From the NCBI GenBank assembly GCA_001920085.1, contig MNJC01000003.1, positions 825 through 16,543 of the forward strand: a stretch of DNA of 15,719 nt, given 5' to 3'. This DNA comes from Actinobacteria bacterium 13_1_20CM_4_69_9 (lineage in GTDB: Bacteria > Actinomycetota > Thermoleophilia > Gaiellales > Gaiellaceae). Below, piece by piece: positions 1 through 7,800 of the stretch. The translations under genes were made by a program, and so were the position numbers. The notes beneath the pieces are model-generated. The model saw nothing but the letters and a program-made list of their open reading frames with translations. It searched no databases and was not told where the DNA came from. Numbering within the stretch: position 1 is the stretch's first letter; every line of letters begins with the position of its first letter.

Positions 1-20
1 GCACGGGCCCGGCTACGCCA

Positions 21-1508
21 CTAGAGCCCCTGCTGTACCGGGATCCGGCCGGAGGCGGCCGCGTCGGCGAGTAGCTGGTAGTCGCGTTCGTTCTGATCGG
101 CGTAGGCGTCGGCGAACTCGGCAAGCGCACGATCGAAAGTGTCGTTGCGGCCGAGGTAGGAGGCGATCGCGATCCGATCGCCGGAGCGGGCATGCGCGCG
201 CGCGAGCGTCCAGCCGCAGACCCGTGCGTAGATCGACAGGCCAGTTGGAAGAATCGCCTCCAGGTCGGCGGAGGCCTTCCAGTCCCAGAGCTGACGGATA
301 TAGAAGTCGCGTGGCTGCCCGTCCAATCCCGCCTTGGTGTGCACCCAGCCGAGGAAGATGTCGCTTGCCGCCTGCATGAGCCGCTGCCCCTGGACGACGC
401 GCTGGCCGTGGTTGCCGAACTTCGCCTTGCCGAGCATCGGCTCCAGAACCGACGGCCCCGCCTCCTTGCACTGCAGGAAGAGCGGGTCCTGGTCGTCGCG
501 GCCGAGCATCAGCACGATCCAGCAGCGCGTGCCGACGCTGCCGACCCCGACGACCTTGCGCGCGATGTGCACGAAGCGGAACTCCTCCAGCAGCTTGCGC
601 CGATCTCGCTGCAGGGACCGCCGGTAGACGCGGACCAGCTGTCGGATCTCCTCGGTCACGTTGCGCGCGTCGCCTTCGGGCAGGAGCTCTTCGACCGGGA
701 CGAGCAGAGGCGGTTCGGACACGATCCGGCGCTGGCCGTCGACCTCGTGCGTCAGCTTCGCGAATGCCTTCATGCTGTCTTTCGTCTGCGCCTTCGCCGC
801 GCCGCGGGCGAGCGTCTTGGCGGCCTTCTTGTCGTGTTGCTTGCGCAGCTCTGTCTCCAACTGGAGGGCGTTCAGCCGCGAGTACCAGACGTCGAGGTTC
901 CGTGCAGCCGCGAATTCCCGCATCGCCTCGCGGTAGCCGCGGACAGCGGCTAGCACCGCGGCCCGCCGCTCTGCCGCAGAGAATTCGCGGTTGCGGCCCG
1001 CGATCTCAAAGCTCGCGGCAAGGCGCTTCACATCCCACTCGAACGGCCCCGGCAGCGTCTCGTCGAAATCGTTCAGGTCGAACACCAGATCCCGCTCCGG
1101 CGAAGCGAAGACGCCGAAGTTGGCGAGGTGCGCGTCCCCGCAGAGCTGCACGTTGAGACCCGACCTCGACGTCCCAGCCAGGTCGTGCGCCATGATCGCG
1201 GCCGCACCCCGGTAAAACGTGAACGGAGACACCAACATCCGCCCGTAGCGGATCGGCACCAGCTCCTGCACTCGCCGGGGCGAGTCCGCGTCCAGCAATC
1301 CGACTGGATCACGCGCCGGCTCCAACTCGATCGTCGCGTGACTTGTGCGCGGCGCCGCTGCGCGTGCAGCGCGCCCGCGCGCCGCGCGCTCCTCGGGCGT
1401 GAAATGCAAGAGCTTCGCAGGCGCGGCCGTCGCGTCGGCGCTGTCGTCCGCGCCGGCCCGCTGGACGGCGAACTCGTCGTGCGCTCGCTCTTCGACCTCG
1501 CTCTCCAT
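21..1508 (-). CDS. DUF2252 family protein
   Basis: A 495-residue protein that matches the DUF2252 family over most of its length; the family has no established reaction. Visible motifs are GDAHLANFG (residues 124-132) and FDLNDFDET (143-151), which resemble the catalytic-loop and metal-binding segments of aminoglycoside-phosphotransferase/kinase-like folds. A conserved RKVVGVGSVGTR segment sits in the second half. The first 60 residues are Ala/Arg-rich and probably disordered. No signal peptide or membrane segment is visible, so it is likely cytoplasmic. The ATG at 1508 is preceded by a strong GAGGAGG ribosome-binding site about 6-8 bases upstream, which fixes the start. The gene stands alone; a hairpin at 1635-1660 separates it from the upstream gene. 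Family assignment is firm. A kinase-like phosphotransfer role is inference. Confidence 0.9.
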   Translation of the reverse strand: MESEVEERAHDEFAVQRAGADDSADATAAPAKLLHFTPEERAARGRAARAAAPRTSHATIELEPARDPVGLLDADSPRRVQELVPIRYGRMLVSPFTFYRGAAAIMAHDLAGTSRSGLNVQLCGDAHLANFGVFASPERDLVFDLNDFDETLPGPFEWDVKRLAASFEIAGRNREFSAAERRAAVLAAVRGYREAMREFAAARNLDVWYSRLNALQLETELRKQHDKKAAKTLARGAAKAQTKDSMKAFAKLTHEVDGQRRIVSEPPLLVPVEELLPEGDARNVTEEIRQLVRVYRRSLQRDRRKLLEEFRFVHIARKVVGVGSVGTRCWIVLMLGRDDQDPLFLQCKEAGPSVLEPMLGKAKFGNHGQRVVQGQRLMQAASDIFLGWVHTKAGLDGQPRDFYIRQLWDWKASADLEAILPTGLSIYARVCGWTLARAHARSGDRIAIASYLGRNDTFDRALAEFADAYADQNERDYQLLADAAASGRIPVQQGL

Positions 1509-1634
1509 CTCGTCCCTCCTCGTCCTTCTTGCGGATCCTTACGATCAACAGTGGTGCGTTGCGGACGAGGACGCATCGTCCTTAACGGGTGAGGCGATCT
1601 GGCGATCGCGTTCGTTGCACGCCAGAAGCCCCAA

Positions 1635-1660
1635 AGCCGCACGGTTCGTCCCGTGCGGCT
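1635..1660 (-). terminator. Hairpin terminator of the ABM-like gene
   Basis: A perfect 10-bp inverted repeat (arms 1635-1644 and 1651-1660) with a 6-base loop lies 14 bases past the stop of the minus-strand gene at 1675. Pairing can be extended by several bases through a G-T wobble. On the minus strand the stem is followed by only a short T run (TTTGGGG), so it is a weak-tail terminator. It sits before the DUF2252 gene, arguing against an operon of the two. Confidence 0.65.
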
Positions 1661-1674
1661 CTGGTGCAGAGGGG

Positions 1675-1980
1675 TTAGCGCTGGACGATGTTGTGGATCT
1701 CGAGCATCTCGGGCTCGCCCGCGAGCTCGACGCCAACGTCGGTCAGTACCGGCATCAGACTCTTGCCGAACGTGTCGAACTGCTCCCGAGAATCCCAGAT
1801 CTCACTGACTCGGAAGCTCCCGCCCGAACTGAAAGCGATGTGGTAGGCAAGCCCGTCCGGCGGCCACTGGCTCCCGGAATCCTTCAGCCGCTTGATGCTT
1901 TCGTCGTACTTCTCGGTCGTCATGCTCGGTGCAGCGGTGAAGCGAGCGAGGACGCGAGTGTCAGACGTGGTGGTGGCCAT
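1675..1980 (-). CDS. Small ABM-like (dimeric alpha/beta barrel) protein
   Basis: A 101-residue protein starting MATTTSDTR. The pattern of a beta strand (VLARFTAAP), a helix around the YDESIKRL segment, a PPDGLAYHIAF strand, then FRVSEIWDS and a helix ending in a proline (LMPVLTDVG) is that of small antibiotic-biosynthesis-monooxygenase-like ferredoxin-fold proteins. These usually dimerise; some are heme or quinone monooxygenases, but many have no known activity. No catalytic residue can be named here. The ATG at 1980 is chosen over an upstream in-frame ATG at 2016 because an AAGGAGG ribosome-binding site lies about 8 bases before it. No signal peptide is seen. It is monocistronic, with a hairpin just downstream. 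The fold call is moderately sure; the function is unknown. Confidence 0.75.
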   Translation of the reverse strand: MATTTSDTRVLARFTAAPSMTTEKYDESIKRLKDSGSQWPPDGLAYHIAFSSGGSFRVSEIWDSREQFDTFGKSLMPVLTDVGVELAGEPEMLEIHNIVQR

Positions 1981-2467
1981 TGAATGGCCTCCTTCGCATG
2001 GAGTGCTCCTGACCAAGCCGTCCTTTGCGGACCGAACGAGGGATCTGAGTCAGGAGAGCTTCATCACACTAGCCCAACGCTTGACCCAGTGCTAATCCCA
2101 CTCTCCGCCTCGCCTGCCATCGCGGTGCATCCAAAGCGCCTGGTTGACCGATGGGCGGTGTCGACGTCGGCCCCGGCCGCTCCGGCGGTGGACGTCGCTG
2201 CGGAAAACCGCGCAATTTCCGCGCACTGCGCAAGGACCAGACGCACCTGTTGACGCGTTGAGTGCTTTCCACGGATGTCCGCTCGCCCGCGGGTCGAAGG
2301 AGGTGGGGAAAGGGACGTCGCAGACAACGCCGCGGTGCGAATCGGAAGTCACCGAGCGGCCCTATTGGGGCCAGATCAGGGGGACATGAAGAAGCGCTTC
2401 GCGATCGGCACGACGATGCTGACCGTTTCCTGATTGCGCAGGGCTTGCCAGGGCGAGCATCGTCGAT
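1981..2467. other. Gene-poor stretch with a possible truncated ORF
   Basis: No convincing gene is seen in these 487 bases; the open frames here have low-complexity Arg/Pro-rich translations typical of GC-rich noncoding DNA. A 7-bp inverted repeat lies at 2200-2206 and 2216-2222. At 2386-2433 (plus strand) a short frame, MKKRFAIGTTMLTVS, follows a purine-rich AGGGGGAC and looks like the positively charged start of a signal peptide. It stops after 15 residues, so it may be the relic of an exported-protein gene. Confidence 0.4.
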
Positions 2468-2797
2468 CTAGCCACCCTGCTGTCGGGGGTGGACGCCGCT
2501 CACGCGGTCGACCCAACGCTCAACGTGCCGCCGAATGATGGCGCACACGACTTCGCGGTCGGCGGCGGCCAGCACGACGACCTCGCGGGGACGTTCCCGC
2601 CCGCGACGAATAGAGGTGCCGTAGCCGGCGCACAACGTCGTCTCGCTATCGACGCGGATCTTGCGTGACCCGACTTGAATCTTGGCGCCATCGAGACGGC
2701 GCAGCACCTTTCCGACAGACCAGTACGGAGCTGTGGCGGCGTCCGCAGGCGATCCTGCCAGCAGCAAGGCGGCGATGAGGACGACGCCCACCCTCAT
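2468..2797 (-). CDS. Small exported two-cysteine protein, unknown function
   Basis: A 109-residue protein with a clear N-terminal signal peptide: a hydrophobic core VVLIAALLLAG (residues 4-15) and an Ala-x-Ala type cleavage site after SPADA (residue 20). The mature part of about 89 residues is basic and has exactly two cysteines, C56 in TLCAGYG and C85 in EVVCAII, which could form a disulfide outside the membrane. I do not recognise a named family. No good ribosome-binding site precedes the ATG at 2797, so expression is less certain than for its neighbours. It lies alone between two gene-poor gaps. The signal peptide makes a real gene more likely than chance. Confidence 0.6.
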   Translation of the reverse strand: MRVGVVLIAALLLAGSPADAATAPYWSVGKVLRRLDGAKIQVGSRKIRVDSETTLCAGYGTSIRRGRERPREVVVLAAADREVVCAIIRRHVERWVDRVSGVHPRQQGG

Positions 2798-3384
2798 GAC
2801 GGAAGCATGTCAAAGCACCCGCGAGCCTTTCCCATGTGGGCGGTGATGCGATCGAAGCGCCGGTCGCACGGCGTCAACCGCCGTGCAGCGCGCAACCGAG
2901 CAGCGACCGTTCGTTGGGCGAGCGTCACCCTGGGCTAGCTGTGACGACCACGGACCTGTGAGACGGATCTGATCCGTCCGGGCCTCCCGCGAGCTTGCGG
3001 GTTGTCGAAGACCCCAAGCTCGGGCCGGCGGCTTCCTCTACCGGATCGCACTGTGAACCGCAGACAGTTCACCGCGTCCGCGACCGCGGCCGGCATCGGG
3101 GATTCCAGTTGCCGCGACGCTGAAGCTCACCACCACGGCCGACGCGCCGGCGACGTCGCGGCTGCCCGACTGACCGCTCTCCGTGCCGGCCGACGGCGTG
3201 ATCCGAACCGCTGTCGCGATCGGGCGTTGAGAATCCGTTGAATCTCTGGATCTTGGTTAAACCTGCGTGTAGCTCCCCGGTTCTCTATCCTTACCTGAGG
3301 GTTTCTACCCACTGACGGCGCGCGGCAGGGGACCCCGCCGACCCAACGTGGTTTCTGCGGCGTCTACCTGTGGGGAGGCAAGAA
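2798..3384. other. Gene-poor stretch with hairpins and a decayed ORF
   Basis: This stretch of 587 bases has no intact gene. It holds a 7-bp inverted repeat (2963-2969 with 2973-2979, 3-base loop) and, right after it, a 5-bp GC stem near 2987-3002. It also holds the probable gene relic at 3053-3229. The last 100 bases before the secreted-protein gene contain TATCCT at 3286-3291, which fits the loose actinobacterial -10 pattern TAnnnT, but no matching -35 is seen. Confidence 0.4.
3053..3229 (+). pseudogene. Possible relic of a Tat-exported protein gene
   Basis: A GTG at 3053 opens VNRRQFTASATAAGIG, which looks like a twin-arginine signal start. A shift by one base near 3100 brings up PVAATLKLTTTADAPATS, which reads like the end of a signal peptide and the following linker. 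After a stop at 3171-3173 the same frame continues PLSVPADGVIRTAVAIG up to a stop at 3227-3229. Such a Tat signal, linker and IRTAVAIG-type first beta strand would fit the beginning of a DJ-1/PfpI-like exported protein, but the rest of that domain is missing. This is pieced together from two frames and is speculative. Confidence 0.3.
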
Positions 3385-4287
3385 ATGAAGCAGGACCTAT
3401 TTGCGCGGGACGGGTGGCCGTCCCGGCGGCGGCGACTGGCAATCCTCTTGACGGCCCTAGCGGCCGTGGCCGTTGCATTGACTCCGGCCGGATCCGCGAG
3501 CCCGCCGTCGTCCGGGATCAAGCAGTACACCGTCTGCCTCGCACAATCTGCGACCCCAGACACATGCGACACGTCCGCGCTTCCCGGAGGCTCCGTGGTG
3601 TCGCTGACGTTGACGATCACGAATGCCAACAGCAGCACGCAGTCGCTCGGGTCGGCGAACGTCGACGGGTCTGTTGGCGCGAATGGACAACCGAACTTCC
3701 CTATCAACCTCGATCCGGCCAAGGGCCCCTTGCCGACGTTTGTCTCGGGAACCGGCACCTTCGGCGCCAACACCTCCGGTGAGCTGCAACTTCGGAACCT
3801 CAGCGTTGCGCCAGGATCGCCTCCGCTCAGGGTCTCGTTCAGCGTCGTGACGTCCTGTACCGGGGCGAGTGGTACGTGGAAGGTTCCTGCGAAGCAGTCG
3901 AACAACTTCCTCGGCAACGGCAACGACTTCGCGTTGGTCCAGTCCGGCGGGCTGACGTCGGGCGTCGGGACTAGCAACTGCAGGCTCGTCTGGCTGTATC
4001 CGCCGAGCCACGCGAACAAGAGCGCCACTATCACGACCACCGCCTACACGCCGACCGTCGGCGGAAACGTGCATTACGTGACCGTCGAAGCGGTCGGAGC
4101 GGATGGCGTCACTCCGCTCGATCTGAACACCGGCACGGCGAGCCTCAGCCCGACGGGCGGCACGCGCCACTGGCCTGCAGCCGACGCCGAACAGCGATCC
4201 GCCGTTCAACATCTCGATCGACGGCAAGCCCTGCGATCCGAGCGCCTCGTGTTCGTTCTCGAACGAACTGCTCGGAGGCAAGAGTGA
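3385..4287 (+). CDS. Secreted protein of unknown function, 5' part (frameshifted)
   Basis: The ATG at 3385 has a GGAGG ribosome-binding site 7 bases upstream; an in-frame GTG at 3370 lies before that site and is unlikely to be used. The protein begins with a basic segment (RDGWPSRRRRLA) and a hydrophobic core (ILLTALAAVAVALTPAG) ending near GSAS, a typical signal peptide of about 38 residues. The mature part is Ser/Thr/Gly/Asn-rich with cysteines in TVCLAQ, DTCDTS, TSCTGAS and SNCRLVW, suggesting a disulfide-stabilised beta-sandwich outside the cell. Sense in this frame ends near 4161. Beyond that the frame gives an Arg-rich tail to the stop at 4285-4287, while the genuine continuation lies in the next frame (see 4166-4831). 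I recognise no named family. Confidence 0.75.
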   Translation: MKQDLFARDGWPSRRRRLAILLTALAAVAVALTPAGSASPPSSGIKQYTVCLAQSATPDTCDTSALPGGSVVSLTLTITNANSSTQSLGSANVDGSVGANGQPNFPINLDPAKGPLPTFVSGTGTFGANTSGELQLRNLSVAPGSPPLRVSFSVVTSCTGASGTWKVPAKQSNNFLGNGNDFALVQSGGLTSGVGTSNCRLVWLYPPSHANKSATITTTAYTPTVGGNVHYVTVEAVGADGVTPLDLNTGTASLSPTGGTRHWPAADAEQRSAVQHLDRRQALRSERLVFVLERTARRQE

Positions 4288-4831
4288 CTCGCGCCTCGAC
4301 GTTTCGGCGAGCAGCGGCTTGACGTTCCTCGCCGTGAACCCGTTCTCGTACGACGCGACGGCTCATCCGTGCGGGACGAACTTCGTCCACGTCGCCAGCG
4401 CGACGGGGTTCGAGGAATTCCACGGCGGCGTTCCGAACGGGCTGAAGGTCACGTACTACGTGAGCCAGAAGAGCATCGACGGGACGTACGGAAAGAACGT
4501 CGGCGCGCAGTACCTCCCAATCTGCGCCGGCACGTTCAAGGTCGTCAACGGCGTGATCACGCCGTGCACGAACTACAACGACGCGACCGACACGACCGGA
4601 TGGCCTGCGGACCAGATCGACGCCAACGGCCGCTTCACCGGGGCGATCGTGCACGCGATCTGCCGGTCCGACGGGCGCTACTGGGGTGTTGTCCCTTCGT
4701 TCCAGGACAAGACGGACCCCGCCCTCGGCCCGCAGACCGTCTCGTGGGAGAGCAAGACCATCGACGGCGTCGCGTACCGCGGCTTCACGATGGCGGTGCC
4801 GCCCGACTGGGATTACAAGGGCGGCTGCTAG
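4166..4831 (+). CDS. Secreted protein of unknown function, 3' part (out of frame)
   Basis: This frame, +1 relative to the 5' part, continues the same protein from about ATGLQPTPNSDPPFNI through DGKPCDPSASCSF to the C-terminus DWDYKGGC. It has no ATG or ribosome-binding site of its own: a stop in this frame lies at 4124-4126 and the first usable start-like codon is a TTG at 4319. It therefore reads as the 3' half of a gene broken by one extra base (or two lost) around 4156-4170. Reassembled, the product would be about 480 residues with paired cysteines throughout (KPCD, ASCSF, HPCG, PICAG, TPCTN, AICRSD, GGC). Aromatic and Gly-rich beta segments suggest an extracellular domain. A sequencing error is as likely as a true mutation. 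Confidence 0.7.
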   Translation, partial: ATGLQPTPNSDPPFNISIDGKPCDPSASCSFSNELLGGKSDSRLDVSASSGLTFLAVNPFSYDATAHPCGTNFVHVASATGFEEFHGGVPNGLKVTYYVSQKSIDGTYGKNVGAQYLPICAGTFKVVNGVITPCTNYNDATDTTGWPADQIDANGRFTGAIVHAICRSDGRYWGVVPSFQDKTDPALGPQTVSWESKTIDGVAYRGFTMAVPPDWDYKGGC

Positions 4832-4839
4832 AGAACGGC

Positions 4840-4878
4840 GAGGCCTCCGCTCGCGCTCAGTGCGGGAGCGGAGGCCTC
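4840..4878. terminator. Shared bidirectional hairpin between convergent genes
   Basis: A perfect 13-bp inverted repeat (4840-4852 and 4866-4878, 13-base loop) starts 9 bases after the stop of the secreted-protein gene. The minus-strand cyclase gene stops at 4857-4859, so one arm and part of the loop encode that protein's last residues (RPPLPH). There is no T-tract on either side, so it would act as a U-less stem or as an RNA 3'-end stabiliser for both transcripts. Confidence 0.65.
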
Positions 4879-7800
4879 TGCAGTTGCAGGACCGCCAGCT
4901 TCGCCATGATCGCGTCGCGCTCGCGTTCGACGTCTTCAATCGGCCCGCCAACCAGCTCTCCCAGCTGGTCCAAGGCGTCCAGCGTCAGCGCCACTTCGTA
5001 GTCGGCGCTCCGCATGCCGATGTTTTCCCCCTCCAGCCGCGCGAGGCTGAGGCTCGCGTCGAACGCAGCTCCCGCCTGCTCGAGATCCTTCAGCTGCATG
5101 AACGCCCAGCCGCGCAGTCGGTGCAACATCGAGGCGAGAATCGCGACGCCGGGAGTCGACTCGGTGCGCTGGAGCGCTTCGTCGGCGAGCTCGAGCGCCG
5201 CGGTGCTTGAGCCTTCGTGGACGAGGGCTTCCACGCGCCAAACGTCCGCCGCGAGGGCCTCGACCTGGTCCCCCTCGTTCGAGAACAGCTCCCGTGCCTC
5301 GGCAAGGAGGGAATACGACTCTTCGAAATTCCCGGCCCGGCCGGCGAAGCGGCCGAGCTCACTGGCAGCGTCGGCGACCTTGAGCGGATTCCCGGTGGCG
5401 CGGCGGAGCTCAAGGCCGTGGCGAAACAGCGGCTCTGCCTCCTCCAACCTTCCCTGGTCGGAGCGTATGCACGCCACGTTCAGCGCGGCGACCGTGGCAT
5501 TCATCTCGTCGCCGATCCGTTGGAAGGTCCTGCGCGCGCGGTCGGCATGCTCGATGGCTTCCTCCCACCGGCCCGCCAGGTATGCACGACCGCCCATGAT
5601 GTTGAGCGTCCAGGCAAGGCGGTCGAGAGCTCCGAGGCGCTCGTAGATCTCGACGGCGCGGGGGGAGTACACTGCCTCGTCGCGACGGCCGAGCGCCAGG
5701 TACGCCCAGTCGAGGATGAAGTAGGCCTGCGCGAGCGCGTCGACGGCGCCCGAGGCCTCCGCCTCGGCGATCGCCCGCTCGCACCACGAGATTGCGTCAC
5801 TCGGACGCCACTGATGCTGGAGCACGCCCGCGTACCAGTTGTACAAGCGCGCGCGCTGTGCTCCGGCAGCGAGACCCTCCACGTCTTCGAGCAGCCGCAA
5901 CGCCTCGCTCAGGCGACGCAGGGCCTGGGGATAGTTCCCGAGCCGCAGGCGCACGACAGCCTCCTGCTGCATCAAACGTGCGTCCTGCACGGCATCGCCG
6001 CGCCAGAATGCACGCGCCTTCCGATACGCGCCCGCGGCGTCTTCGTAGGCGGCCATGCGCATTCGCACGTCGCCGAGCAGCTCCCAGACACGGGCGACTT
6101 CGTAGGCCGGCGCGTCCGTCCATATTTTCGCCGCTTCGAGGGCCCGCTCGAGGAACTGCATCGTTTCGACGTTCGCGTACTTCTCCTCGGCCCTCCTCGC
6201 GGCGTCGACCGAGTAGCGCCACGTCTCCGGCCAACGCTCGGCTCGGTAGTAGTGCAAAGACAGGAGCTCTGCCGAGTCATCGGCCCGGCCCGTCTCGCGC
6301 AGCTCGATCACATCTGCGACGCGACCGTGGAGCTCCCGCCGCCGCCTGTACGAGAGCCCCTCGTAGGCAGCGTCGCGGATGAGTGCATGGCGGAACCGGA
6401 AGGCGCCGGGGACGTCCGGATCGCGCTCGACGAACTCCCCCAACCGGCTCCACGCCTCGGAATCCGACGCGGCCGTCGGATCATCGTCGAGCACGTCCGC
6501 GATCACCGCACCGGAGAACGACGTACCCAGCACAGACGCCCAGCGCAGGAGTGCACGGTCGGCAGGGGCGAGCCGGTCGATGCGCGTCGCGACGAGCGCC
6601 TCGACGCTGTCCGGCAACTGCTCCCCGGTTGCGCTCGCCTCCTCCGGAGCGGCGAGCTCTCGGAGGAAGAGTGGGTTGCCTGCGCCTCGGTCGAAGATCG
6701 CGCCCAGTGCCTCGTCCGAGAGCTCTCGGCCGCTGGCGGCCGCCCGAATGAGCAACTTCGCGTCGTCCGGCGGAAGCGGCTCGAGCCGGAGTGTCAGCGC
6801 CGGCAGAGGGGGCGTCCCTTCGGCCGCGAGGAATCCTCCGTCGCTCGGCCGGCGAGTCGTGCAGGCGAGCCACGGGCGCGTCGGCAGCTGCGTGCCGAGA
6901 TGGCGCAGCAGCTCCGCGGACGCGTCGTCCATCCAGTGAACGTCCTCGATGACGAGCAGCGTCGGCGAGTCGAGCAGCTTCCCAAGCAGCGAACCGAGCA
7001 CGCCGTGCAGCCGGGCGCGCCGGAACGAAGGGTCGAGATCGTCGACCTCCGGAGTCGACTCGACCTCGGCGTCGAGCGGCGCACCGAGCAGCGGCGCCCA
7101 CGGGACGAGCCCCTCGTCGACGGCGCGCAGGCGCTCGCCGAGCGCGGCACGATTTGCCGCGCCGGCATCCGTCAGCGGCACGTCGAGGAGCGACCGAAAA
7201 AAGGACCTGAAGACGTGATACGGCGTAGACGACTCGTACTGTTCGCACCGGAGTGTCACGAGCTCCATGTCTGCGCAATGCGTCCGCAGCTCGTCGGCCA
7301 GACGTGACTTCCCGATTCCGGGCTCGCCGACCAGCTCGACGAGCGTCCCGAAGCCCATGCGCACGGGCGCGACCGACGCGGAGAGCACCGCGCGCTCACG
7401 CTCGCGGTCGACGAACGGGAGCTCATCGTCGGTTGTCTCGCCTGTCCGCTTGGTTTCCGGCAAGAGCTCGCCGAGAACGACAGCACGAACGGCATCGGCC
7501 TTTCCCTTCACGTGGAACGGCTTGAGCTCCGTGGCGGCGAACGACGCGCCTCCCCGCGAGAACGCCTGTGCGGAGACCCAGATCTCGTCCTCGCCTGCGC
7601 GGGCCATCAAACGCGCGGCGAGGGCGGCCGTGTCGCCGAGAATCGTGTACGTACGGCGAAACGTCGCTCCGACCTGGCCCGCGAAGACCCGACCCTCACT
7701 GACGCCCGCGTGCACGGGAAGTGGCAGGCCTTGGTCGAGGGACGCTCTGAGCGTCCGGAGAAGCCGCTCCTCGTCGTCTCCGAAAGTCTGCGGCGCCCCC

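Noticed and set aside
5217..7307. A 696-residue plus-strand open frame antisense to the cyclase gene
   Set aside because: It is the mirror frame of a well-supported 1289-residue gene with clear domains. Its own translation is Arg-rich with no recognisable motif.
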